From Pararhizobium_B sp051960215 (lineage in GTDB: Bacteria; Pseudomonadota; Alphaproteobacteria; Rhizobiales; Rhizobiaceae): a DNA stretch of 17,735 nt. The notes under the pieces are model-generated. The model made no database searches and was not told the DNA's origin. It was given only the letters and a program-made list of their open reading frames with translations. The position numbers were made by a program, and so were the translations under genes. Within the stretch, counting starts at the first letter, position 1; the number at the start of each line of letters is the position of its first letter. Positions 1-6,484 of the stretch are shown here, in pieces. The stretch covers positions 1-17,735 of the forward strand of contig JBQCEN010000034.1 in assembly GCA_051960215.1 (NCBI GenBank), given 5' to 3'.

Positions 1-217
1 GCCGAACTCCTGCACCGCCGCCGTTCTGCGGTATGAACACTACACCGAACGCTTCGAGCGTCGCTTGAAGTGCATCGCTGGTCCGCGCCTGCGGGTTGCG
101 GGCATCTCTTTCAAAGTCGGCGATCGTCTTTTTAGCGACACGCGCATGTTTCTCTAGATCGTCCTGCGACCAGCCTAAGAGGGCACGAGCGGCGCGGCAC
201 TGAGCGGGGGAGATCAT
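1..217 (-). CDS. Cro/C1-type (XRE) HTH repressor, 3' end beyond window
   Basis: Seen: an open frame runs from an ATG at 217 leftward off the window edge (72 codons visible), preceded by GAGG about 7 nt upstream. The protein opens MISPAQCRAARALLGWSQDD and continues with VAKKTIADFERDARNPQARTS, a classical Cro/C1 helix-turn-helix with recognition helix near residues 28-37, then ends in FGVVFIPQNGGGAGVR. Known: this short XRE layout, with a single N-terminal HTH and a tail in EFIPxNGGGxGVR style, is very common in alphaproteobacteria and often sits beside mobile-element early genes. Inference: it is the repressor or switch regulator of the element to its right, since it is transcribed divergently from the early operon and the shared intergenic region contains near-perfect dyads. 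The C-terminus is not visible, so an additional domain cannot be excluded. Confidence 0.85.
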   Translation of the reverse strand, partial: MISPAQCRAARALLGWSQDDLEKHARVAKKTIADFERDARNPQARTSDALQATLEAFGVVFIPQNGGGAGVR

Positions 218-231
218 TAGTTACCTCAAAA

Positions 232-261
232 ATGTCGTTAACTATGCTTGTCATACGACAT
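232..261. promoter_or_regulatory. Inverted repeat in divergent control region (possible operator)
   Basis: ATGTCGT (232-238) and ACGACAT (255-261) are exact inverted copies separated by 16 nt. They lie in the 130-bp space between the minus-strand repressor and the first plus-strand gene, overlapping the candidate promoter elements of both directions. This fits a dimeric regulator contacting two half sites about two helical turns apart. There is no direct proof of binding. Confidence 0.45.
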
Positions 262-275
262 AATTGATGTAACAT
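248..275 (+). promoter_or_regulatory. Candidate early promoter (TTGTCA-16-TAACAT)
   Basis: TTGTCA (248-253, 5 of 6 to the sigma-70 -35) and TAACAT (270-275, 4 of 6 to the -10) are 16 nt apart and would drive the gene starting at 348. On the opposite strand, TTGATG and TATGAC separated by 17 nt could serve the repressor, so the two promoters would overlap face to face. The 5' leader contains an imperfect GGGCG (286-290) / CGCCC (310-314) hairpin. The promoters are predicted from pattern only. Confidence 0.4.
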
Positions 276-278
276 CAA
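264..278. promoter_or_regulatory. Palindromic operator candidate TTGATGT-A-ACATCAA
   Basis: TTGATGT (264-270), one central A, then ACATCAA (272-278) form a perfect 7-bp dyad. It overlaps the predicted -10 of the rightward early promoter, so a bound repressor would block transcription. The adjacent XRE-type regulator is the natural candidate ligand, although the AlpA-like protein encoded at 1697-1975 could also bind here. Confidence 0.55.
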
Positions 279-347
279 GTCGGCCGGGCGGAAGTGTTTG
301 CACCACCTTCGCCCAGCCTAACCAGCAACGCTTGATAGGAGCGCCAC

Positions 348-806
348 ATGGCTGCCGCCAGCAATACCACAACTTCGACCGATTGCCCCCGCGACCCTCT
401 CACCCCTCGCGGCCGCACCTCCTTGGAAATCGACATGACGACGCTGCGGAAGCTCGGCATGAAGGAGCTGCACGACTTCCGCGACGTGATGCATGTCATT
501 GGGGACGTGCTGTCCGGCTTCACCTGCCAGCCTCGTTTCGGGCACGAGCACCACGAGTACCGGCTGAACGGCGCTGGCGAGTTGCTTGAAGGCATTGCTG
601 AGTTGATGAGCGGCTATGAGCAAGCCGCCGTCAACGTGGCGGTGGCCGCAAAGCCAACCGGCTCCGATGCTGTGGAATGGCGCGGCTGGATGATCCTGGG
701 CTTCGAGGCTGACATGGCCGACGACCTCGCGCCGTTCGCGGTACTGGCAACGGAAGCGGTTCGGGATGAAGCCGAGGCCAAGTTTCGCGAACAGCATCGC
801 CGATAG
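348..806 (+). CDS. Hypothetical early protein, 152 aa
   Basis: Function not recognised. The ATG at 348 has a good ribosome binding site (AGGAG at 337-341, 6 nt upstream), which decides the start. The predicted protein is soluble, with a low-complexity Ser/Thr/Pro N-terminus (about residues 1-25), then a helical part (LRKLGMKELHDFRDVMHVIG, ELLEGIAELMSGYEQAA) and an acidic C-terminal half ending in a charged helix (EAEAKFREQHRR). No catalytic motif, signal peptide or membrane segment is visible. It is the first gene under the early operator/promoter region and is followed by a strong intrinsic terminator, so it seems to form a one-gene early transcription unit. In phage and satellite genomes this position is often held by small host-interaction or anti-repressor proteins, but nothing in the sequence shows that here. 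Confidence 0.75.
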   Translation: MAAASNTTTSTDCPRDPLTPRGRTSLEIDMTTLRKLGMKELHDFRDVMHVIGDVLSGFTCQPRFGHEHHEYRLNGAGELLEGIAELMSGYEQAAVNVAVAAKPTGSDAVEWRGWMILGFEADMADDLAPFAVLATEAVRDEAEAKFREQHRR

Positions 807-824
807 CTTCTATCCGTATCAACC

Positions 825-863
825 CGCCCCGCCGGCAAGCCGCTGTCGGGGCGCTTCTCTTTT
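825..863 (+). terminator. Rho-independent terminator after first early gene
   Basis: CGCCCCG (825-831) pairs with CGGGGCG (847-853). The loop contains a second small dyad (CGGC at 833-836 with GCCG at 839-842), and the stem is followed by CTTCTCTTTT (854-863). A GC-rich stem with a T-rich tail 19 nt after the stop codon at 806 is a good intrinsic terminator. It separates the first early gene from the rest. Confidence 0.75.
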
Positions 864-883
864 GCGGAAAACTCAATTGAGGC

Positions 884-910
884 TTGCGTGACTCGACCAG
901 CGCCTATAAA
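884..910 (+). promoter_or_regulatory. Candidate promoter TTGCGT-15-TATAAA
   Basis: TTGCGT (884-889) and TATAAA (905-910) are 15 nt apart, directly after the upstream terminator. If real, this promoter starts the replication operon, and the TTG at 884 cannot be the start codon of the next gene; GTG at 947 or 950 would be used instead. The spacing is short for sigma-70, so confidence is limited. Confidence 0.35.
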
Positions 911-1654
911 CAGGTCAAAGTGTTTTATGCAAAAGGCGATGGTCTCGTGGTGACACCAAGGCAGTTGAGGGAAACCGTGGCGTCGGTGCTGGCTGTTCCG
1001 CAGACAACGGTGGACCAGATTGACCGCGTTCTTGCCGAAGCCGGGCTTCGCCGCATGGGCGGGCGCGGCAATTCGGCCGCCCGCATGAGCTTCGATGACG
1101 CGGCCAATGAGCTGATCGCGGTTGCCGCCGCACCTGTGAGTGGTGCCTTCGTCAAGGATGCTGCCAAGAATTGCCTCAACTACGCTTCCCTTCGCGTCTC
1201 CAAGCAGGACGCTCGCCCTTGGTTTGATGGGAAATATCCCGTCCCACAAATTGCAGCTCTTCCGGCCGACCACACCGTGGGCGACGTGCTGAGGGCAATA
1301 TTGGAAGCGTCGGCTTCGGGCGATCTGCAAGCGGCCGTGACCAAATACTACGGCGAAGGCACCAACACGAGGATCGCGTCGATTGCGCCTCGCACTGTGG
1401 AGTTCATGTTCATCGGCCCATTCCCGCAGGTGCGGGTGAAAATCGGACGGCCGGGCAACGGCGAAGATTACGGAGCGGTCGAAGAGAAAATCTACATTGA
1501 GGAATATGACGGCGGCACTGACCTGGAGCAACTGACGGCGTGGAACGCCGAGATGACCAGCAAGTACGGCGAGCACGGCGACTTGGAACAGATTCGCATC
1601 TTCACCGTCAGAACCATCCTTTCCATCGGGAAACTATTCAAGGACGAGACCTGA
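884..1654 (+). CDS. Putative DNA-binding protein, about 234-256 aa
   Basis: The frame opens just after a stop at 878. The first possible start is TTG at 884, but it has poor spacing to GAGG and overlaps a promoter-like element. GTG at 950 gives the more natural N-terminus MTPRQLRETVASVLAVPQ. The first 80 residues look like a winged-helix module: a helix (TPRQLRETVASVL), a turn, a recognition-like helix (TTVDQIDRVLAEAGL), a basic RRMGGRGNSA loop, then SFDDAANELIAVAAA. I know this layout from uncharacterised alphaproteobacterial mobile-element proteins, often placed upstream of the AlpA-like and primase genes. The C-terminal two thirds carry no motif I recognise. Inference: a transcriptional or replication accessory factor. 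It precedes the HTH gene at 1697 by 42 nt and may be co-transcribed with it. Confidence 0.75.
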   Translation: MRDSTSAYKQVKVFYAKGDGLVVTPRQLRETVASVLAVPQTTVDQIDRVLAEAGLRRMGGRGNSAARMSFDDAANELIAVAAAPVSGAFVKDAAKNCLNYASLRVSKQDARPWFDGKYPVPQIAALPADHTVGDVLRAILEASASGDLQAAVTKYYGEGTNTRIASIAPRTVEFMFIGPFPQVRVKIGRPGNGEDYGAVEEKIYIEEYDGGTDLEQLTAWNAEMTSKYGEHGDLEQIRIFTVRTILSIGKLFKDET

Positions 1655-1696
1655 TGGCTGTGGCGTAGCGTCCGAACACCAACCAAGGACCACAAC

Positions 1697-1975
1697 ATGG
1701 ATACTGAAATTTCGCAGGCTGGACCTGCCACGGGAGAGGTGCATCTTCCGTCTGCCCTTCGCGCCAAAGTCCGATATCGCTCGGATGAGGCATCGACCTA
1801 TCTTGCCGCCGTTCACGGTCTCACCGTGGCGATGCGCACCCTCGACAAGTATCGCAGCGTCGGGGGTGGCCCGCGCTTCCAGAAGTTCAATCGCTCGGCA
1901 CTTTATCACCGTGACGACCTGGACGCTTGGGCGCTGGAAAAGCTCGGCGATGCCAAGGCCAGCACCAGCGAATAG
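1697..1975 (+). CDS. AlpA/excisionase-like winged HTH protein, 92 aa
   Basis: ATG at 1697 follows AAGGA at good spacing. After a flexible N-terminus of about 25 residues, the protein has the MerR/AlpA-type wHTH pattern: SDEASTYLAAVHGLTVAMRT (helix-turn-helix), LDKYRSVGGGPRFQKFNRSA (the GGGPxFxK wing) and LYHRDDLDAW (closing strand and helix). Known: this Pfam HTH_17/AlpA type acts as excisionase or as transcriptional activator; in phage-inducible islands of Gram-negative bacteria AlpA activates excision and replication genes. Inference: the same job here, as it lies directly upstream of the primase genes with its stop 9 nt before the next likely ATG. Family assignment is secure; whether it directs excision, transcription or both is unknown. 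Confidence 0.85.
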   Translation: MDTEISQAGPATGEVHLPSALRAKVRYRSDEASTYLAAVHGLTVAMRTLDKYRSVGGGPRFQKFNRSALYHRDDLDAWALEKLGDAKASTSE

Positions 1976-1984
1976 GTGCCGGCC

Positions 1985-2272
1985 ATGATCGACTTCGGCA
2001 AGATCAATTCAGCCGCGATCGGCGTGCTGCCGTCGCTCCTGGCGCGCTGGCTGCCCGATGGCCGTCGCGTCGGGCACGAATGGGTGTGCCGGAATCCTCG
2101 CCGCTCCGACCGCAAGCCCGGATCGTTCCGGGTGAACATGAATACCGGCAAATGGGCTGACTTCGCCACCGACGACACGGGCGGCGATCCGGTGAGCCTT
2201 GCCGCCTATCTTGCAGGAACCGGACAGGCCGAAGCCGCCCGTGCCCTCGCCGATATGCTGGGGGTAAAATGA
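1985..2272 (+). CDS. Degenerate primase zinc-ribbon-like protein, 95 aa
   Basis: An in-frame GTG lies at 1976, but ATG at 1985 is preferred: AGGTG sits 6 nt upstream and the protein then opens MIDFGKINSAAIGVLPSLLA, the usual beginning of this family. The middle (CRNPRRSDRKPGSFRVNM, then NTGKWADFATDDTGGDPVSL) follows the fold pattern of the CHC2 primase zinc-binding domain: CPxHxxxxPSFxV, then a glycine-rich strand and GGDxxxL. Only one Cys remains, so zinc binding is probably lost. In related elements this module is the front part of a larger primase; here it is a separate ORF whose stop overlaps the next start (ATGA at 2269-2272). Inference: it partners the Toprim protein downstream to form a two-chain primase. 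No activity can be claimed from the sequence. Confidence 0.8.
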   Translation: MIDFGKINSAAIGVLPSLLARWLPDGRRVGHEWVCRNPRRSDRKPGSFRVNMNTGKWADFATDDTGGDPVSLAAYLAGTGQAEAARALADMLGVK

Positions 2273-3519
2273 TGCACGGCACCGCAATGTTTGCACCGCT
2301 GTCGCCTGACGAGATCGCGACCGTAGACGCCCCGACTGCCCAGCCTGCCGACAAGCTGCCGATCGTGCCGGTGCCAGCGGATGCACCGGCGCCCGAAACC
2401 TACCGGCACCCGAAACACGGCGCGCCGACGAAGGTGTGGCGCTACACCGACGCACTCGACCAGCTCATGTTCACGGTGGCGCGCTTCGACTTCCTCGACG
2501 GCGACGGCAAGCCGGCGAAAGACATCCTGCCGCTGACATTCTGCGACATCGGCAAGGGACGCCGCGCCTGGCGCGCGAAAGGCATTGCTGATCCGCGTCC
2601 GCTCTATCGTCTGCCCGATATCCACGGCCGTGCCGACGCCATGCTGATCGTCACCGAAGGAGAGAAGTCGGCAGACGTCGCCGCGATCCTCTTGCCCGAT
2701 ATGGTGGCGACCACGCCGCCGCATGGTGCGAAGTCGCCGCACAAGGCCGACTGGACGCCGGTTGCCGGCCGCATCGTGATCATCGCCACCGACAATGACG
2801 ATGCCGGACAGCAATTCGGCGACAAGGTGTGCGAGCTGGCCCGCGCGGCCGGCGCAAAATCGGTGTTGCACCTGCCGCCCGATCGTCTCGGCTCTTGGGT
2901 GTGGAAGGACGGCGAGAAGCACCTTCGCGACGGTATCATTCCGAAGGGATGGGATATTGCCGATGCCCTCGATGACGGATGGACCGCCGAGGCCGTCGCG
3001 GCTCTGAAGAGTGACCCGGCGTTCCTGCCGCCCTACCGTGATGCCGAAGAGCGCGAGACGCTTCGCCGGGTCGAGGCCGGCGAGCCTGAAGAGCTGACAC
3101 GCTGGCCGTTCCGCATCGTCGCCAACGGCGTCGAGAAGCGCCTCGAGCGCGTGGACAAGGAGACCGGCACCGTCACCATCGAATGGAAATGGTTCTGTTC
3201 TCTGCTCGAGGTGGGTGCCGAGACGCGCAGCGCCGACGGCGAGGAATGGGGCAGGCTCCTACGGATCACGGATCGCGACCGCCGCGTGAAGGAATGGGCA
3301 ATGCCCATGTCCATGCTGGCCGGCGACGGCACCGCCTATCGCGAGCGCCTTCTCTCGCTCGGCGTCGAGATCGCCCCCAGCCGCTTCGCGAAGGACGCTC
3401 TGCACGAATACATCTCGACGGCTCGCCCCGATCAGAAGGCCCGATGCGTGAGCCGCATCGGCTGGCAGAGCCGGTTTTACATCGGCTTGAACGAAAACTT
3501 CGGAGGCACCAATGGGTGA
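2269..3519 (+). CDS. Toprim-domain primase with N-terminal part of a DUF927 domain, 416 aa
   Basis: The start overlaps the upstream stop (ATGA), with a G-rich Shine-Dalgarno stretch before it. Residues about 1-60 are a proline-rich linker. Residues about 122-190 form a Toprim domain: LIVTEGEKSADVAA gives the catalytic Glu (E130), and IIATDNDDAGQQFGDKV gives the DxD cluster (D175, D177). From about residue 280 (PFRIVANGVEKRLERVD to CVSRIGWQSRFYIGLNE) the sequence is the first part of DUF927. It stops at TGA (3517-3519) just after NFGGTNG. The next frame continues co-linearly (GEHYILQHTGAIDHAYRQ), so a single Toprim-DUF927 protein would result if the GGG at 3513-3515 were GG. Either a +1 frameshift has split the gene or it is naturally two-part and coupled. 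Role: primer synthesis and replication initiation for the element. Confidence 0.88.
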   Translation: MMHGTAMFAPLSPDEIATVDAPTAQPADKLPIVPVPADAPAPETYRHPKHGAPTKVWRYTDALDQLMFTVARFDFLDGDGKPAKDILPLTFCDIGKGRRAWRAKGIADPRPLYRLPDIHGRADAMLIVTEGEKSADVAAILLPDMVATTPPHGAKSPHKADWTPVAGRIVIIATDNDDAGQQFGDKVCELARAAGAKSVLHLPPDRLGSWVWKDGEKHLRDGIIPKGWDIADALDDGWTAEAVAALKSDPAFLPPYRDAEERETLRRVEAGEPEELTRWPFRIVANGVEKRLERVDKETGTVTIEWKWFCSLLEVGAETRSADGEEWGRLLRITDRDRRVKEWAMPMSMLAGDGTAYRERLLSLGVEIAPSRFAKDALHEYISTARPDQKARCVSRIGWQSRFYIGLNENFGGTNG

Positions 3520-4732
3520 GCACTACATCCTTCAGCACACCGGCGCGATCGACCACGCCTATCGCCAGCGCGGCACTGTCGAGAGTTGGCAGGAGCATGT
3601 TGCACGCTACGCCGTCGGCAACTCCCGCCTCGGCCTGGCGCTGTCCACCGCGTTCGCCGCGCCGCTACTTTATCCAACCGGCTCCGAATCCGGCGGCTTC
3701 CATTTAAGGGGCGGTTCCTCGACCGGCAAGACCAAGGCGCTGCACGTTGCCGGCTCGGCTTGGGGCGGTGGCGGCATTCGCGGTTTCATCCGCACCTGGC
3801 GCGCTACGTCCAACGGCCTTGAAGGTGTTGCTGCCCTCCATTGCGATGCGCTGCTCTGCCTGGACGAAATCGGGCAGGTGGACGGGCGGGACGCCGGGCA
3901 GATTGCCTACATGCTGGCGAACGGACAGGGCAAGACCCGCGCCGGCCGATCAGGAGAGACGCGGCCAGCCGCCGAGTGGCGCTTGCTGTTCCTGTCGAGC
4001 GGCGAAATCAGCCTCGCCGATAAGATCGCCGAAGACGGGCGCGGCCGGCGCATCGCTGCCGGGCAGGAAGTGCGCATCGTGGATATCGCGGCCGATGCCG
4101 GCGCTGGGCTGGGCATCTTCGAAAACCTGCACGGTTTCCCTTCGGCCGACGCCTTCGCTCGGCATCTGAAGATGGCATCCGGCGAGCACTACGGCGAGGC
4201 ATGGCCCGCCTTCATGCGGCTACTGGTGAAGGACTTCGACGCCATTGCCCCGACCGTCACCAGCTACCGCGACGAGTTCATATCGGAGAACATTCCAGCC
4301 GGTGCCGACGGACAGGTGAGCCGTGTTGCCGCCCGCTTCGGCCTTGTCGCTGCCGGTGGCGAAATGGCGACGGCGTTCGGTGTGTTGCCCTGGCGGCCCG
4401 GCGAGGCCACGAAGGCGGCGGCGAGGTGCTTCAGCGATTGGTTGCTGTTGCGTGGTGGTGTTGAACCTGCCGAAGAGCGCGAGGCGGTTTCGGCGGTGCG
4501 CCGGTTCATCGAGCTGCACGGCAACTCCCGTTTCGAACCGATGGGGGATCTGATCCACCGCGACGGCATGGGCTCGCCGATCGACGTGCGAATCCAGAAC
4601 CGTGCAGGCTTCCGCCGTCGAGACGACGCGGGCGGCATCGAATACCTGGTGCTGCCGGAAGTGTGGCGCGGCGAGGTGTGCGCCGGCATGGACGCCGTGA
4701 CCGTGGCGAAGCGCTGGCCACGCGCGGCATGA
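3512..4732 (+). CDS. DUF927-family AAA+ ATPase, probable replicative helicase, 406 aa
   Basis: The ATG at 3512 lies inside the end of the upstream gene (8-bp overlap) and has a near-perfect Shine-Dalgarno (GGAGG at 3502-3506, 5 nt upstream), so independent coupled translation is credible. The ATPase core is clear: GGFHLRGGSSTGKTKAL holds Walker A (residues about 67-74), TWRATSNGLEGVA is the family signature, and ALLCLDEIGQVD is Walker B (about 113-123), followed by YMLANGQGKTRA and LLFLSSGEISLADK (sensor-1 region). The C-terminal 150 residues are helical. Known: DUF927 proteins are P-loop ATPases of phage and plasmid replication modules, related to primase-helicases. Inference: with the two preceding genes it forms the element's replisome. 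The domain start is encoded in the upstream gene, so either both chains assemble or a frameshift has broken one protein. Confidence 0.87.
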   Translation: MGEHYILQHTGAIDHAYRQRGTVESWQEHVARYAVGNSRLGLALSTAFAAPLLYPTGSESGGFHLRGGSSTGKTKALHVAGSAWGGGGIRGFIRTWRATSNGLEGVAALHCDALLCLDEIGQVDGRDAGQIAYMLANGQGKTRAGRSGETRPAAEWRLLFLSSGEISLADKIAEDGRGRRIAAGQEVRIVDIAADAGAGLGIFENLHGFPSADAFARHLKMASGEHYGEAWPAFMRLLVKDFDAIAPTVTSYRDEFISENIPAGADGQVSRVAARFGLVAAGGEMATAFGVLPWRPGEATKAAARCFSDWLLLRGGVEPAEEREAVSAVRRFIELHGNSRFEPMGDLIHRDGMGSPIDVRIQNRAGFRRRDDAGGIEYLVLPEVWRGEVCAGMDAVTVAKRWPRAA

Positions 4733-4848
4733 TCAAGTCCGGCGGCAGCGGCAAGCTTCAGAACTTCCAGCGCGTGCCCGGCTTCCCCAACCCCGTCCGG
4801 TGCTATGTCATCACGTCCGGCATCTTCGGCGACGACGCCCATGCCTGA
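4729..4848 (+). CDS. Small coupled ORF, 39 aa
   Basis: ATG at 4729 overlaps the DUF927 stop (ATGA), and its own stop (4846-4848) overlaps the start of the next gene at 4841, so it sits in an unbroken coupled chain. The peptide begins MIKSGGSGKLQNFQRVPGF and ends GIFGDDAHA, with no recognisable motif. Support is positional only; it may be no more than a translational bridge between its neighbours. Confidence 0.4.
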   Translation: MIKSGGSGKLQNFQRVPGFPNPVRCYVITSGIFGDDAHA

Positions 4849-5143
4849 CCTCTCCCGCTTCGTCGCCTTCGCCAGCCATGTCGGCGTTGTAGCACCGGCT
4901 TGTAGCACCTGTAGCACCGTATCACCTGGGCAGGTGCCACAGGAAAAGACAAGTGAAAACAGTGGTGTAGCACTTGTAGCACCTGTAGCACCGCAAAACA
5001 GCGTTGCCGTAGATGAAAGCGACCTGATCGACGCTTACGAAGAGCGCGCCGCGATCATGGAATACGACGGCGGAATGTCCCGCAAAGACGCCGAGGCGCT
5101 GGCCTGGGCTGAAGTCTTCGGCAACCGCGCACGGGCAGCGTAA
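4841..5143 (+). CDS. Small hypothetical protein carrying the origin-like repeats, 100 aa
   Basis: An earlier in-frame ATG exists at 4805, but ATG at 4841 overlaps the stop of the preceding small ORF and gives MPDLSRFVAFASHVGVV, the more natural start. The middle of the protein (VAPACSTCSTVS, then VALVAPVAPQN) is a low-complexity stretch imposed by a 9-bp DNA repeat. The C-terminal 45 residues (DESDLIDAYEERAAIMEYDG, GMSRKDAEALAWAEVFG) match a short acidic helical motif that I recognise from the end of replication modules in alphaproteobacterial mobile elements; its function is unknown. Conservation of that tail beside a variable repeat-coded middle suggests that the DNA repeats, not the peptide they encode, are under selection. 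Last gene of the replication block. Confidence 0.7.
   Translation: MPDLSRFVAFASHVGVVAPACSTCSTVSPGQVPQEKTSENSGVALVAPVAPQNSVAVDESDLIDAYEERAAIMEYDGGMSRKDAEALAWAEVFGNRARAA
4888..4992. repeat. Six 9-bp iterons (TGTAGCACC) in two triplets, candidate replication origin
   Basis: TGTAGCACC occurs at 4888-4896, 4901-4909, 4910-4918, 4975-4983 and 4984-4992, with a one-mismatch copy (TGTAGCACT) at 4966-4974. Each triplet contains direct abutting copies with a 9-bp period. The 47-bp spacer (4919-4965) is about 51% GC, below the surroundings, with an A-rich part near 4941-4961. It also holds a CACCT/AGGTG dyad (4923-4927, 4932-4936) and degenerate copies in both orientations. Two iteron sets flanking a meltable spacer, downstream of primase/helicase genes, is the arrangement described for origins of staphylococcal pathogenicity islands. 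Origin function is inferred. Confidence 0.65.
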
Positions 5144-5269
5144 CAGCCGCGCAAATCCCTGAATTTGCGAGCATTTTCCAGCACTTCTATGTTCCCGGCT
5201 TCGGCCAAAAATCCTTCCACGGGCAGCGATTTGGCGTGATCTTCCGCGCATGAACGACGCGCGGATGAC
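5144..5269. promoter_or_regulatory. Gap between replication and head modules with two hairpins
   Basis: This 126-bp gap has no convincing ORF. CGCAAAT (5150-5156) and ATTTGCG (5163-5169) form a 7-bp stem with a 6-nt loop just after the stop at 5143, followed by AGCATTTT: a weak terminator or an operator. TCCGCGC (5243-5249) and GCGCGGA (5259-5265) form a second 7-bp stem ending 4 nt before the portal ATG. It buries the only weak Shine-Dalgarno-like bases (CGGA), so it could limit portal translation. I see no clear sigma-70 promoter, though this is where a late promoter would be expected. Confidence 0.45.
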
Positions 5270-6484
5270 ATGTTAGACGGACTGAAACGGCTACTCGGCA
5301 TCGAGACGAAGAGCACTCTGGCGAATCCCTCGCCGGAGCTTCTTGCGTTGTTCGGCTCCGTTCCTACCGCTGCCGGCATATCGGTTTCCGGCGAGACGGC
5401 GTTGCGCAGTCCGACCACGCTGGCGTCCTGCCGCGCCATCTCCGAAAGCATCGGCAGCCTGCCGTTCCATCTCTTCCGTCGCGGTGCCGGTGGCGCTCGC
5501 GAGCGGGACGGCTCGCACCATGCCGCGCAAATCCTATCCGGTGACTGGTGCCCTTGGGCCGGTGGTGTCGAGACCCGCACCGCCATGCAGCTCGACGCCC
5601 TGCTTCACGGTGCCGCCTATGGCCTGGTGATCCGGGCGAACGGGCAGGCCCGCGAAATCCATCGCCTCGACCCGCGCTTCGTCACCCGCGATACGACTGG
5701 ACCGGAACCGCGCTTCAAGGTGCGGGAGAACGGCGTCGAGCGCGTGCTCGACTGGCGTGACGTGCTCTACATCCCGACGCCGGGCACCATCGGCAACCGA
5801 ACCGTCTGCCTGATCAATCTGTGCCGCGAAGCCATCGCGATCGACATGGCGATGGCCGAACATCAAGGCCGGCTGTTTTCGAACGGCGCGCGTCCCGCCG
5901 GTGTCTTCAAGTACGGGAAGACACTCGGCGACGACGTGCTGAAGCGGCTGAAGGAAAGCTTCGACGCATCCCATGCCGGCGGCGCGAACAGCGGCCGGAC
6001 CATGATTTTAGAAGATGGAATGGAGTTCGAGGCGCTTCAGTTTTCGAGCGTCGATCTGCAATTCATCGAGCTTCGCCGCTTCGTCATTCAGGAGATCGCC
6101 CGAGCCTTCAAGGTGCCTGGCACGCTGATCGGCGACCTCGACCGCGCCACCTGGCGCAACGTCGAAGAACTGATGCGGCAGTTCGTTCAAACCTGCCTCA
6201 TGCCCTGGGCGGAAATCTGGCAGTCGGCTTTGGAACGGGTGCTCCTGACGCCTGAAGAGCGCCGGGAATACTTCATTGAAGCCGTCTTTGACGACATGCT
6301 TCGCGGCGACCTCGCTGCCCGCTTCACTGCCTATCGGCAGGCTGCCGGCGGCGCTTGGCTCACCCGCAACGAAATCCGACAGCTCGACAACCGCCCGCCG
6401 ATCGACGGCGGCGATGAGCTGATCCTTCAGGCCGGACAGGGCGATGCACCTCCCGCTGCCCAGCAACAGGAGAAGCCCGAATGA
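5270..6484 (+). CDS. HK97-family phage portal protein, 404 aa
   Basis: The protein forms the dodecameric ring at one capsid vertex through which DNA enters. Family features: N-terminal MLDGLKRLLGIE; SPTTLASCRAISESIGSLPF (the start helix typical of HK97 portals); LDALLHGAAYGLVIRANGQ; IHRLDPRFVT; DVLYIPTPG; then the stem/clip region NGARPAGVFKYG and the conserved FQFxDLQFxExR-like block (LQFSSVDLQFIELRRFVIQE, IARAFKVPGTLIGD), ending in NEIRQLDNRPPIDGGDELIL, the usual portal tail. Length is normal for the family. The gene opens the head module; its stop overlaps the protease start (ATGA at 6481-6484). The ribosome binding site is poor and sits in a hairpin, unlike its neighbours. Confidence 0.96.
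   Translation: MLDGLKRLLGIETKSTLANPSPELLALFGSVPTAAGISVSGETALRSPTTLASCRAISESIGSLPFHLFRRGAGGARERDGSHHAAQILSGDWCPWAGGVETRTAMQLDALLHGAAYGLVIRANGQAREIHRLDPRFVTRDTTGPEPRFKVRENGVERVLDWRDVLYIPTPGTIGNRTVCLINLCREAIAIDMAMAEHQGRLFSNGARPAGVFKYGKTLGDDVLKRLKESFDASHAGGANSGRTMILEDGMEFEALQFSSVDLQFIELRRFVIQEIARAFKVPGTLIGDLDRATWRNVEELMRQFVQTCLMPWAEIWQSALERVLLTPEERREYFIEAVFDDMLRGDLAARFTAYRQAAGGAWLTRNEIRQLDNRPPIDGGDELILQAGQGDAPPAAQQQEKPE

Noticed and set aside
614..1576. Minus-strand open frame (320 codons) spanning two early genes and the terminator between them
   Set aside because: It crosses an intrinsic terminator and runs opposite two frames with good starts. The translation has no recognisable fold.
4888..4992. 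CRISPR array
   Set aside because: Repeats are only 9 bp and abut each other or have a few bases between them, apart from one 47-bp gap. There are no regular 30-40 bp spacers and no cas genes.
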